Below are positions 35,964 through 44,398 of a stretch of 64,000 nt of DNA, piece by piece (position 1 is the stretch's first letter; every line of letters starts with the position of its first letter). The translations under genes were made by a program, and so were the position numbers. Source of the stretch: an uncultured bacterium. GTDB lineage: Bacteria > Cyanobacteriota > Vampirovibrionia > Gastranaerophilales > Gastranaerophilaceae. Location: NCBI GenBank assembly GCA_958366705.1, contig CATXCB010000012.1, forward strand, positions 1-64,000, read 5' to 3'. The notes beneath the pieces were generated by a model. That model was not told the DNA's origin and searched no databases. It saw nothing but the letters and a program-made list of their open reading frames with translations.

Positions 35964-37475
35964 TTAAAAAGTACTCTTAAATGTTGTTAAACCATCAGTT
36001 AAAAGCTTTTTATCCTCATCAGACAAAGCTGAACCTGAATTTAAACGCTGCGCAAGCTCTGAGAAGTTTGCATTGAAATATACAAACCATTCTTTTTTAA
36101 ACCTTGCAATGTTAGCATTTTCAACATCATCTAAAAGACCTTCATTTGCAGCATAAAGTATAGACACCTGCTCTGCAACACTCAAAGGATTATACTGCGC
36201 CTGCTTTAATACTTCAGTAAGCTTTTGTCCTCTAAGAAGTTGCTTTTTAGTTGAGGCATCCAAATCAGAAGCAAATTGAGCAAAAGCTTCAAGCTCTCGA
36301 TATTGAGCCAAGTCTAAACGCAATTTACCCGCAACTTGTTTAATTGCTTTTGTCTGAGCGGCACCACCAACCCTTGAAACGGAAATACCAGCATTTATAG
36401 CCGGTCTTATACCTGCATTAAATGAATTACTTTCTAGGAAAATTTGTCCATCTGTAATCGAAATTACATTTGTAGGAATATAAGCAGATACATCACCTGC
36501 TTGCGTTTCAATAATAGGTAAAGCAGTAATACTACCGCCTCCAAGTTCATCATTTAACTTTACTGCACGTTCCAAAAGTCTTGAATGCAAGTAAAATACA
36601 TCCCCAGGGTATGCTTCACGTCCTGGTGGTCTTTTTAATAACAAACTCATAGCACGGTAAGCCTGAGCATGCTTTGATAAATCATCATATACAATCAAAA
36701 CGGATTTACCCTGTTCCATAAATTCTTCACCAATAGCAACCCCAGCAAATGGTGCAATATACTGTAATGGAGCCGCTTCATTTGCAGTAGAAGATACAAT
36801 TATTGTATAAGCCATAGCTCCATGTTCTTCTAAAGTTTTTGCCAGATGAGCAACAGTAGAAGCCTTTTGACCTATTGCAACATATATACAAATTACATCT
36901 TTATCTTTTTGGTTAATAATAGTATCAATAGCAATTGCAGTTTTACCGGTCTGTCTGTCACCGATAATCAATTCTCTTTGACCTCTACCGATTGGAGTCA
37001 AAGCATCAATTGCAGTTAGCCCTGTCTGTAATGGTTCATGAACAGATTTTCTTGTAACAATACCTGGAGCTACACGCTCAATAGGTCTTGTTTTAGAATA
37101 AGGATAATCACCTTTTCCGTCAAGAGGTTTACCAGTTGGTGCAACAATTCTTCCAATAAGACCTTCTCCAACAGGTACAGATGCAATCTGACCAGTTGTC
37201 TTTACAACTGTCCCTTCTTTAATATTTGTATATTCGCCAAGAATTACAATACCTACATTATCTTCTTCCAGATTCATTGCAATTCCTAAAGTTCCATTAC
37301 CATCTTCAAATTGAACTAATTCATTAGCCATTACATTACGTAAACCGTAAACTCTGGCAATTCCATCACCGATTTCTAAAACTGAACCGGTATTAGAAAC
37401 CTCGGTTTGAAGTTCATAATTTTCAATTTTACTTTTTATAATTGAACTAATTTCATCAGGTTGTATTAATGCCAT
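35964..37475 (-). CDS. atpA: ATP synthase F1 subunit alpha
   Basis: The 503-residue non-catalytic nucleotide-binding subunit carries the P-loop GDRQTGKTAI near residue 170. It also has the conserved VGEGLIGRIVAPTGKPLDG and NVISITDGQIFLES segments and the SVSRVGGAAQ arginine-finger region. The N-terminal delta-binding helix (MALIQPDEISSIIKSKIENYE split) is intact. An AAAGGGGAA ribosome binding site precedes the ATG. It lies ten bases after atpH. Confidence 0.97.
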   Translation of the reverse strand: MALIQPDEISSIIKSKIENYELQTEVSNTGSVLEIGDGIARVYGLRNVMANELVQFEDGNGTLGIAMNLEEDNVGIVILGEYTNIKEGTVVKTTGQIASVPVGEGLIGRIVAPTGKPLDGKGDYPYSKTRPIERVAPGIVTRKSVHEPLQTGLTAIDALTPIGRGQRELIIGDRQTGKTAIAIDTIINQKDKDVICIYVAIGQKASTVAHLAKTLEEHGAMAYTIIVSSTANEAAPLQYIAPFAGVAIGEEFMEQGKSVLIVYDDLSKHAQAYRAMSLLLKRPPGREAYPGDVFYLHSRLLERAVKLNDELGGGSITALPIIETQAGDVSAYIPTNVISITDGQIFLESNSFNAGIRPAINAGISVSRVGGAAQTKAIKQVAGKLRLDLAQYRELEAFAQFASDLDASTKKQLLRGQKLTEVLKQAQYNPLSVAEQVSILYAANEGLLDDVENANIARFKKEWFVYFNANFSELAQRLNSGSALSDEDKKLLTDGLTTFKSTF

Positions 37476-37485
37476 AATTTCCCCT

Positions 37486-38034
37486 TTACCTAGTTATTTT
37501 TTTCCTTAAATTTTCTATCTTAGTACGAACACTTGTATCTATAACGTAATCATCAAATTTAAATGTAAGCCCCGCAATAAGACTTTTATCAACTCGCCAA
37601 ACAGGCACAATTTCACAATTTAATTTATGCTCTAGCGCAAATAAAACATTTGTTTTATTTTCAAAAGTCAAATCTATAGAAGATGTAATCTCAACTTTCT
37701 TTTTATTAGACATTTTATCCAATATTTCTGTATATGAAATTACAATTGAATCAAATTCGCCAAATCTATTTTTTTCAACCAAAAGTTTTAAAAAATTTAA
37801 AAGTTTTACATCAATCTTCTTAGCAAAAACCGATTCCAGAATATCTATTTTATTTGCACAGGAAATCGAAGTATTTGCCATAACAACATTCAAATCAGCT
37901 GAAGAATCAAAAACATTCTTAATCTCAAGAAGTTGAGTTTTTATCAACTCGTAAGAGTTTGAAGCTGCAGCAATTTGAATAAGCGCATTTGCATAATTTT
38001 TAGATACTATAGAAATTCTATTATCAGTCATCAC
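37486..38034 (-). CDS. atpH: ATP synthase F1 subunit delta
   Basis: The 182-residue protein is the stator subunit that joins the b dimer to the top of F1. The N-terminal helical domain (SKNYANALIQIA at residues 12-23) and the C-terminal segment ending VDKSLIAGLTFKFDDYVIDTSVRTKIENL (split) match the OSCP/delta family. It overlaps atpF by four bases, so the two are translationally coupled. Sequence divergence is high, as usual for this subunit. Confidence 0.9.
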   Translation of the reverse strand: MMTDNRISIVSKNYANALIQIAAASNSYELIKTQLLEIKNVFDSSADLNVVMANTSISCANKIDILESVFAKKIDVKLLNFLKLLVEKNRFGEFDSIVISYTEILDKMSNKKKVEITSSIDLTFENKTNVLFALEHKLNCEIVPVWRVDKSLIAGLTFKFDDYVIDTSVRTKIENLRKKITR

Positions 38035-38540
38035 AATTTCACTTTCTTAAGTTCATCAATACTTTCTTGTATAAATTTTTGATGTAAATCAGGATTTTGC
38101 ATCAACAAATTCTCAATATGACTTTTGGCAAGTTCAACAGATGCTATTATTGTTTTTCCTGTCAACAAATTTGATAATTTTTTTTCTTCAATAGAAACTG
38201 CTCTATCCACATTTTTTTCAATATTAAAAATCGTTTTTTGAGTTGATTCCTTTATTTTATTTTTAAATACTTCTGCTTTCGATTCAGCTTCTTGTTCTAT
38301 AAATCTTACATCCTGAGGAAGTTTTTCAAATAAAGTTTTAGCATCCTGCAAACCTTTTTTAGAATTTTGTTTAGCTTCATCAGATTTATTTATCGCAGCT
38401 CTTACTGCTAAAATAGATTTGTCAAGGGAATCTTTTATACACATTTTTTTTACAATAACAGCCAAAATAGCAATCATTAAAATAAAATTGATTGTATTAG
38501 ACATCGCCAGATATTTAAAAAATGAAACAATTTCCTGCAT
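38031..38540 (-). CDS. atpF: ATP synthase F0 subunit b
   Basis: The 169-residue protein has a single N-terminal membrane helix (TINFILMIAILAVIVKK) and a long charged helix rich in Lys, Glu and Ala, the coiled-coil peripheral stalk. The membrane helix lacks much of the usual b motif, so its identity rests on position between b' and delta and on architecture. It lies two bases after the b' gene. Confidence 0.85.
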   Translation of the reverse strand: MQEIVSFFKYLAMSNTINFILMIAILAVIVKKMCIKDSLDKSILAVRAAINKSDEAKQNSKKGLQDAKTLFEKLPQDVRFIEQEAESKAEVFKNKIKESTQKTIFNIEKNVDRAVSIEEKKLSNLLTGKTIIASVELAKSHIENLLMQNPDLHQKFIQESIDELKKVKL

Positions 38541-38542
38541 AA

Positions 38543-39016
38543 TTAATCCATAACCTTGTTAACAATTTCATAATTCACATCTTCTAAAGGAGTATTTTCT
38601 CCTATAAGTTTGGTTGCTATAGACGAAGCTAAATCTAGAACAACCGTTGACTTAATAGCATCTTTCAAATTTCGCTCATCATCAAGCAAAAGTTCTTTTT
38701 CAGATTGAATCTTTGATTTTGCATACTCTCTTGCTGAATGAACTTTTTCATTAGCAACATTCTGAGCTGTCTCAACTGAATTTTTAATACCAATCCGGCA
38801 TTTTGCCTTCGTATCTTGAATTGTTGTATCTCTTTTAGTATTTAAATCTAAAGTTTCATCTGTGTAAATTTTTGCTTCGCAATAATTTGAATTTATATAA
38901 TCCTCTCTTTTTCTAATTATTGAAAGAATAGGATTGTAGAAAATAGCATTCATTATAAAAATGAACACAACGAAACTCAACATTGCGACTAAAAATGTAG
39001 CGTTAAATTCAATCAT
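38543..39016 (-). CDS. ATP synthase F0 subunit b' (second b-type subunit)
   Basis: The 157-residue b-type subunit opens with a membrane helix and a typical junction: FNATFLVAMLSFVVFIFIMN then AIFYNPILSIIRKRE. A long amphipathic helix follows. Having two different b-type genes in a row after atpE is a feature of cyanobacteria, chloroplasts and some photosynthetic proteobacteria, where b and b' form a heterodimer. This one matches the family better than its neighbour and could also be called atpF. Confidence 0.88.
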   Translation of the reverse strand: MIEFNATFLVAMLSFVVFIFIMNAIFYNPILSIIRKREDYINSNYCEAKIYTDETLDLNTKRDTTIQDTKAKCRIGIKNSVETAQNVANEKVHSAREYAKSKIQSEKELLLDDERNLKDAIKSTVVLDLASSIATKLIGENTPLEDVNYEIVNKVMD

Positions 39017-39030
39017 CCGTAACTAAAATC

Positions 39031-39270
39031 CTATTTTGAGAATAATAACATAATTGCGATAAACAATGCATAGATTGCTGTTGCCTCAGCCAAACCTGCA
39101 CCAATAATGAAATTTTTAAAAGCTTCTGCTTTAATTTCAGGTTGACGCGCAATTGCATCTAAAACACCCTTTGTTGCAATACCTAAACCTAAGCCTCCGC
39201 CAATAGCTCCAAAACCAATTGCAATACCTGCCCCTAATTTTGCTAAATCTAAAGTTTGTTCTACTGCCAT
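39031..39270 (-). CDS. atpE: ATP synthase F0 subunit c
   Basis: The 79-residue hairpin protein forms the rotor ring. The glycine-rich first helix (GAGIAIGFGAIGGGLGLG), the ARQPE loop (residues 41-45) and the ion-carrying E62 in AEATAIYALFIA are clear. Compared with the Na+-binding motif of Ilyobacter-type rings, the Gln and Ser ligand positions are Leu29 and Ala63, while Thr64 and Tyr67 are kept. Proton coupling seems more likely. A GGAGAAATT ribosome binding site precedes the ATG. Confidence 0.95.
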   Translation of the reverse strand: MAVEQTLDLAKLGAGIAIGFGAIGGGLGLGIATKGVLDAIARQPEIKAEAFKNFIIGAGLAEATAIYALFIAIMLLFSK

Positions 39271-39339
39271 AATAATTTCTCCTTATATTCTAAATATTAT
39301 CATTATAAAAATTTAATACTACATTTATTCACTGCGCAG

Positions 39340-40032
39340 TTAATGTTCTTCCTGCACTGCCATTGATATATATGTCGTTGATAACAGAGTAAAAACTAAA
39401 GCTTGAATCAATGCAACAAATAATTCAAATAACATAAACGGAAGCGGAACTGCAACTGAACATAAACCTATAAATGTCGCAACAAGCAGTTCTCCTGCCA
39501 AAATATTTGCAAAAAGTCGCAATGCCAACGAAAATGGTCTTACAAACAACTCCAAAGTATCAACGAGTGTAATGATTATACCGTCGATACTAAAACCCTT
39601 AAAAAAGAATTTAAAGCCGCTTTTCTTGACACCATAAAATATATAATAAATAGAAACAACAATTGCCATTGCTGCAGTCATATTTATATCATTGTTTGGA
39701 GAAGCTAGCTCTCCATGTGCCAGATGAATCAATTTTAATGGAAGCTGACCAACTAAATTTGCAGTCAATATAAACATGAATAATGTCAAAATAATTGCAA
39801 TATGCTTCTGCGCTTCATCATTTCCCATACTTGCTTTAGATATATCATTAAAATACTTTATAATATTTTCTCCGACAAGCTGTAATTTTCCTGGAACCAT
39901 TTCTAACTTTCTCGTAGTAACAATTGCCAAAATAATTAAAAGAAGCATTGAAAACCACATGGTTAAAATTGTATCCATATTAAATGATACACCATGACCA
40001 AATAGTTGAGTTGTATATATCCAGTGTTCCAT
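39340..40032 (-). CDS. atpB: ATP synthase F0 subunit a
   Basis: The 230-residue membrane subunit forms the ion channel against the c ring. The essential arginine lies in SLALRLFANILAGE near residue 165, and five to six membrane helices are visible. The frame is open from an ATG at 40050. A GAAGGGAG ribosome binding site inside that extension lies just before the ATG at 40032, which I use. It is the first gene of the operon; no atpI gene lies before it. Confidence 0.95.
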   Translation of the reverse strand: MEHWIYTTQLFGHGVSFNMDTILTMWFSMLLLIILAIVTTRKLEMVPGKLQLVGENIIKYFNDISKASMGNDEAQKHIAIILTLFMFILTANLVGQLPLKLIHLAHGELASPNNDINMTAAMAIVVSIYYIFYGVKKSGFKFFFKGFSIDGIIITLVDTLELFVRPFSLALRLFANILAGELLVATFIGLCSVAVPLPFMLFELFVALIQALVFTLLSTTYISMAVQEEH

Positions 40033-40066
40033 TTTTCTCCCTTCACGCATTCATGTTAGCACTGAA

Positions 40067-40095
40067 AAAATATTTTAGCAAATATAATATTTCAA
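40067..40095 (-). promoter_or_regulatory. possible promoter of the ATP synthase operon
   Basis: On the minus strand TTGAAA (40090-40095) and TATTTT (40067-40072) are 17 bases apart, and the atpB start is about 35 bases downstream. Further upstream is the small palindrome TAGCC-AGCC-GGCTA (40117-40130), which could be an operator. Both are weak, by-eye calls. Confidence 0.35.
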
Positions 40096-40185
40096 AAAAG
40101 TTGATTTTTTTAAATTTAGCCAGCCGGCTAATATAAACTATTACTAAAATTTAAAAATTTTAACACACGATTCATTTGTTTGTTG

Positions 40186-40191
40186 TATAAT
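40186..40191 (+). promoter_or_regulatory. -10 box upstream of birA
   Basis: A perfect TATAAT lies 31 bases before the birA ATG. A convincing -35 element at 17 bases is not visible. Confidence 0.4.
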
Positions 40192-40222
40192 AACATCAAA
40201 TGTTAATTTGCCGGGGGAGCTA

Positions 40223-40945
40223 ATGAAAATTATCACACTACAAGAAGTAGAGTCTACAAACAGCTATGCAAAAGAGCATATCTCAGACATTGCAGACAAA
40301 ACTGCTGTTCATGCTCTAAGACAAACTTGCGGCAGAGGAAGACTAAATCGTTCATGGATTGATCTTGGAGACGAAAACCTTTTTGTATCAATAGTATTAA
40401 AGCCATCAAATACTTTCAACGAGATTTATCCAAATCTGACTCAATACTTATCCGTTGCTCTATGCAAAGTTTTAGAAACTTACGGGCTAAAACCGCAAAT
40501 AAAATGGCCGAATGATGTTTTAATAAATGGCAAAAAAATTGCTGGAATACTTTCAGAAACAGTAATGCAAGGCAAAAATTTGCAGGGAATTGTTATAGGA
40601 ATAGGTGTTAACTTAAATTCTGACGCAAACAAATTAAAATCTATTCCGGATAAAATTGCAACCAGCCTGAATCTTGAAACCGGAAAAAGTATAAAATCAG
40701 AAGTTTTTTTAAATGAATTATTAACAGAATTTTTTGCAAATTATGACGAATTTCTCAATAATGGATTTACTTTTATAAAAGATGCTTATATTAATAGAAA
40801 TTGTTTTTTAAACAAAGAATTAAGCGTTCAAATATTTGATAATATCAAATCAGGTTATGCAAAAGAAGTTAATAATAAAGGTGAGCTTATATTACAAGCA
40901 GAAGATAATAAAGAATTTGTACTTACGATAGGAGATATTTTATGA
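40223..40945 (+). CDS. birA: biotin--[acetyl-CoA-carboxylase/decarboxylase] ligase
   Basis: The 240-residue enzyme attaches biotin to carrier lysines. The catalytic loop GRGRLNRSW lies near residue 40, with the IKWPNDVLINGKKIAGIL block near 93 and IGIGVNLN near 130. The N-terminal DNA-binding domain of E. coli BirA is missing, so this is a non-regulatory (class I) ligase. The frame is open from a TTG at 40208, but GGGGGAG just before the ATG at 40223 fixes the start. It overlaps oadG by four bases and so is coupled to the biotin-carrying decarboxylase made by the next genes. Confidence 0.92.
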   Translation: MKIITLQEVESTNSYAKEHISDIADKTAVHALRQTCGRGRLNRSWIDLGDENLFVSIVLKPSNTFNEIYPNLTQYLSVALCKVLETYGLKPQIKWPNDVLINGKKIAGILSETVMQGKNLQGIVIGIGVNLNSDANKLKSIPDKIATSLNLETGKSIKSEVFLNELLTEFFANYDEFLNNGFTFIKDAYINRNCFLNKELSVQIFDNIKSGYAKEVNNKGELILQAEDNKEFVLTIGDIL

Positions 40946-41181
40946 GTGTAGGAAACATTGAAAACGGCTTAGTATTGCTAGGCACAGGAATGGGAACAGT
41001 ATTATTGTTCCTGGTTATTATGATTTTTGTAATGGGAATTATGTCTCAAGTAGTTATTTACCTAAACAAACTTTTCCCTGAAGCAGTTGAAGAAGTAAAA
41101 TCAGTAGCCAAAAAGACTGCATCCAATGTTGATGAAGCAATTGCGGTAGCAATTGCAGCTATTATGGCAAAAAGAAATTAG
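40942..41181 (+). CDS. oadG: OadG-family sodium pump decarboxylase gamma subunit
   Basis: The 79-residue protein has one N-terminal membrane helix (TVLLFLVIMIFVMGIMSQVV) and a charged cytosolic tail. In oxaloacetate decarboxylase, gamma tethers the soluble alpha subunit to the membrane beta subunit. Identification rests on architecture, size and its place between birA and oadA. An 8-base spacer and an AAAGGA ribosome binding site lead to oadA. Confidence 0.82.
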   Translation: MSVGNIENGLVLLGTGMGTVLLFLVIMIFVMGIMSQVVIYLNKLFPEAVEEVKSVAKKTASNVDEAIAVAIAAIMAKRN

Positions 41182-41203
41182 TTTATAAGAAAGGACAAAA
41201 CTT

Positions 41204-42988
41204 ATGGGAAAGAAACTTATTAAAGTTATGGACACATCTTTTAGAGATGGTTTCCAATCAGTTTATGGAGCTAGAGTATTTGTAGACGATTTTCTACCGG
41301 CTCTTAAATCTGCAGTTGATGCAGGTATTAGACATTTTGAAGTTGCAGGTGGTGCTAGATTCCAATCACCTATTTTTTATTGCAACGAAAATGCTTTTGA
41401 AACAATGGATAAAATCAGAGCTGCAGTTGGTCCTGATATCAATCTACAATCATTATCAAGAGGCGTTAACGTTGTAGGTTTAGATTCTCAACCTAGAGAC
41501 GTTATTGATCTTCACGCTAAAATGTTTAAAAAACACGGAGTTACTACAGTTAGAAACTTCGATGCTCTAAACGATGTTAATAACTTGTTATATTCAAGCC
41601 AATGTATCAAAAAACACGGTTTGAAACACGAAGTAACAATTACAATGATGGAATTACCAATCGGATGTACAGGTGCTCATGATGTTGATTTCTATGAAAG
41701 AGTACTTCGTTCAATCTTAGATGCTGGTATCGAATTTGATTCTTTAGCATTCAAAGATGCTTCAGGTACTTCTGCTCCAAGAAAAGTATTTGAAACAATC
41801 AAAAGAACCCGTGAAATCTTAGGTGCAGACGCTGATATCAGATTCCACTCTCACGAAACAGCAGGTACCGGCTTAGCTGCATACTTAGCAGCTTTAGAAG
41901 GCGGAGCTAACTGTATCGACTTATCTATGAAACCAGTTTCAGGTGGTACTGCTCAACCTGATATTGTTTCTATGTGGCATGCCCTAAAAGGTACTGAATA
42001 CGATTTAGGTATCGATGTTGAAAAAATCTTAGAAACAGAAGAAATTTTCAAAAATTGTATGAAAGATTACTTCTTACCTCCGGAAGCATTAGCAGTTAAC
42101 CCTCAAATTATCCAGTCACCACTACCTGGCGGAGCATTAACAGCTAATACTCAAATGTTACGCGACAACAACCTTATGGATAAATATCCGGAAGTAGTTG
42201 CAGCTATGAAAGAAGTTGTAGAAAAAGGCGGATTCGGAACATCTGTAACTCCAGTTTCTCAATTCTACTTCCAACAAGCATTCAACAACGTTATGTTTGG
42301 TAAATGGAAGAAAATTGCTGAAGGTTACGGTAAAATGGTTCTTGGTTACTTTGGTAAAACACCTTGCGAACCGGATGCTGAAGTTGTTAAAATTGCAGAA
42401 GAACAACTTGGTTTACAACCAACAACCGAAACTGTTGTGGACCTAAATGATAAAGATCCTAATAAAGGTCTTGCAGTTGCACAAAAAAGACTTGAAGAAG
42501 CCGGACTTGAAGTTAACGATGAAAACTTATTCATCTCTGCGGCTTGTAAAGAAAAAGGTATCTTATTCTTACAAGGAAAAGGTACAATCGGTGTTCGTAA
42601 AAATGAAGCTAAAAAAGAAACAGTTTCTTCTGAAGCTTCAAACGGCTACACTGTTACAATCAATGGTAAAAAATATGCAGTTGCATTAGAAGGTGGAAAA
42701 GCAACTGTTAACGGCAAACTATATGACTTTAATGTAAAAGAAGGTATTGAAGCTAAAGCTGTTGAATCAGGAGATGGTACACCAATCAAAGCTGCTCTTC
42801 CTGGTAACGTTCTAAAAGTTTTAGTTTCAGAAGGTGATTCAATTTCTGAAGGCGATATAATTGCAGTTGTTGAAGCTATGAAAATGGAAACTGAAATCAA
42901 ATCCCCTGTATCAGGTACAGTAAAATCAGTTGAAATTGAAGTTGGTAATAAAGTTCAAACCGGTCAAGTATTGGTTACAGTTGGTTAA
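41204..42988 (+). CDS. oadA: oxaloacetate decarboxylase alpha-type subunit (carboxytransferase + biotin carrier)
   Basis: The 594-residue protein contains an N-terminal TIM-barrel carboxytransferase domain (1-260), a PYC/OADA helical domain (about 280-480), and a C-terminal biotinyl domain whose biotinylated lysine is in EAMKMETE near residue 560. Metal-ligand positions are kept as D in DTSFRDGFQS, K in FKDASGT and H-x-H in HSHETAG. The surrounding motifs depart from canonical OadA (RDAHQS, WGGATF, HTHDTSG). It may decarboxylate a substrate other than oxaloacetate. It passes the carboxyl group to biotin, and the beta subunit releases CO2 while pumping sodium. Confidence 0.85.
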   Translation: MGKKLIKVMDTSFRDGFQSVYGARVFVDDFLPALKSAVDAGIRHFEVAGGARFQSPIFYCNENAFETMDKIRAAVGPDINLQSLSRGVNVVGLDSQPRDVIDLHAKMFKKHGVTTVRNFDALNDVNNLLYSSQCIKKHGLKHEVTITMMELPIGCTGAHDVDFYERVLRSILDAGIEFDSLAFKDASGTSAPRKVFETIKRTREILGADADIRFHSHETAGTGLAAYLAALEGGANCIDLSMKPVSGGTAQPDIVSMWHALKGTEYDLGIDVEKILETEEIFKNCMKDYFLPPEALAVNPQIIQSPLPGGALTANTQMLRDNNLMDKYPEVVAAMKEVVEKGGFGTSVTPVSQFYFQQAFNNVMFGKWKKIAEGYGKMVLGYFGKTPCEPDAEVVKIAEEQLGLQPTTETVVDLNDKDPNKGLAVAQKRLEEAGLEVNDENLFISAACKEKGILFLQGKGTIGVRKNEAKKETVSSEASNGYTVTINGKKYAVALEGGKATVNGKLYDFNVKEGIEAKAVESGDGTPIKAALPGNVLKVLVSEGDSISEGDIIAVVEAMKMETEIKSPVSGTVKSVEIEVGNKVQTGQVLVTVG

Positions 42989-42999
42989 GGAGGCAGTAG

Positions 43000-44205
43000 A
43001 TGATATTTTCAGAAGGATTATTAAGTCTATGGCATTCAACAGGTATTTATAATATGGTTGAAAAAGCTGATCCGGCTATTACAAACACTGTAGAACAATT
43101 CCTACACCAATTTGGACATCCAATAATGTTAGTTATTTGTTTATTCCTACTTTGGTTAGGGATAAAGAAACAATATGAACCGTTATTATTGGTTCCGATT
43201 GCATTCGGTGGTTTATTATCAAATATTCCAGCTGCTGGTATTGCAGAACCAACAGGATTTTTAGGAATAATTTATGAAGCTGGTATTCATAAAGGTTTAT
43301 TCCCATTAATTATCTTCATGGGTGTTGGTGCAATGACAGACTTCGGACCGTTAATTGCAAACCCTAAAACAGCATTATTAGGTGGTGCAGCTCAATTTGG
43401 TATTTTCGGTGCATTACTATTAGCTTTATGCTGTTTTGGTTTTACATTACCACAATCTGGTGCTATCGGTATCATCGGCGGAGCTGACGGTCCTACTTCT
43501 ATTTATGTAACATCAAAACTTGCTCCTGAATTGTTGGGTGCAATAGCTGTTGCAGCATATTCATATATGGCTTTGGTTCCTGTAATTCAACCACCAATTA
43601 TGAAATTATTAACAACTGACAAAGAACGTCAAATTCAAATGGAACAACTTAGACCTGTTTCAAAAAGAGAAAAAATCGTATTCCCTCTTGTTGTTTTAGG
43701 TTTATGTATTATATTCCTACCTGATGCTTGCCCACTTGTTGGAGCTTTAACTTTCGGGAACTTATGTAAAGAATGCGGCGTTGTTGACAGATTATCTGAT
43801 ACTATGCAAAATGCATTAATCAATATTGTTACTATTTTCTTAGGATTATCTGTTGGTTCTAAATTATCAGCAGAACAGTTCTTAACAGTACAAACCTTAT
43901 TCATCCTAGTTTTAGGGATTGTTGCATTCTCACTTGCTACAGGTGCAGGTGTATTAATGGCTAAATTAATGAACTGGTGTACTTCAGTATATGGCAAAAT
44001 AACAGGAAAAGAAGTTAAACTTATCAACCCGTTAATTGGATCTGCCGGAGTTTCAGCTGTTCCAATGGCAGCCAGAGTATCGAACAAAGTTGGCTTGGAA
44101 TACAATAACCAAAACTACTTGTTAATGCACGCAATGGGACCTAACGTTGCAGGTGTAATTGGTTCTGCGGTTGCTGCAGGGGTACTACTTGCACTTTGTC
44201 ATTAA
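43000..44205 (+). CDS. oadB: sodium ion-translocating decarboxylase beta subunit
   Basis: The 401-residue polytopic membrane protein decarboxylates carboxybiotin and exports Na+. The family's signature is clear: GIIGGADGPTSIYVTSKLAP near residue 155, PVIQPPIMKLLTT near 190, and the C-terminal SAVPMAARVSN and MHAMGPNVAGVIGSAVAAG. Nine or so helices are visible. It lies 11 bases after oadA with a GGAGG ribosome binding site. It completes a full alpha-beta-gamma set with birA. Confidence 0.93.
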   Translation: MIFSEGLLSLWHSTGIYNMVEKADPAITNTVEQFLHQFGHPIMLVICLFLLWLGIKKQYEPLLLVPIAFGGLLSNIPAAGIAEPTGFLGIIYEAGIHKGLFPLIIFMGVGAMTDFGPLIANPKTALLGGAAQFGIFGALLLALCCFGFTLPQSGAIGIIGGADGPTSIYVTSKLAPELLGAIAVAAYSYMALVPVIQPPIMKLLTTDKERQIQMEQLRPVSKREKIVFPLVVLGLCIIFLPDACPLVGALTFGNLCKECGVVDRLSDTMQNALINIVTIFLGLSVGSKLSAEQFLTVQTLFILVLGIVAFSLATGAGVLMAKLMNWCTSVYGKITGKEVKLINPLIGSAGVSAVPMAARVSNKVGLEYNNQNYLLMHAMGPNVAGVIGSAVAAGVLLALCH

Positions 44206-44222
44206 TAAATATATCTAAATAA

Positions 44223-44256
44223 AAAAGAGTAGTTTCTTCTAGGAAACTACTCTTTT
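44223..44256 (+). terminator. intrinsic terminator of the birA-oadGAB operon
   Basis: A perfect 14-bp stem (44223-44236 against 44243-44256, core GAGTAGTTTC) with a 6-base loop is followed by TTATTTATTTTTT. It lies 17 bases after the oadB stop. Confidence 0.9.
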
Positions 44257-44337
44257 ATTTATTTTTTAAGTAGTATAAAATAGTAAAAGAACAGTGACAG
44301 AAAAATATGTTCAGATACGCATAGAGTAAAAATTATT

Positions 44338-44366
44338 GTCATGCTGAACTCGTTTCAGCATCTAAT
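44338..44366. repeat. short palindromic repeat (TGCTGAA/TTCAGCA)
   Basis: A 7-bp stem, TGCTGAA (44342-44348) against TTCAGCA (44354-44360), lies within GTCATGCTGAACTCG..TTTCAGCATCT. It resembles small dispersed palindromes found in many genomes and is reminiscent of, but not identical to, the 5859/11751 family. It sits in the leader of purN. Confidence 0.45.
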
Positions 44367-44398
44367 TAAAAAACTAAATTCAAAAGAAAGAAGAATTA

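Noticed and set aside
39031..39270. Sodium-binding ATP synthase c ring
   Set aside because: Two of the expected ligands are replaced by Leu and Ala, so I did not call it Na+-specific despite the sodium-pump operon nearby.
43635..44105. 156-codon minus-strand frame inside oadB
   Set aside because: It is antisense to a well-conserved membrane protein and has no ribosome binding site or recognisable domain.
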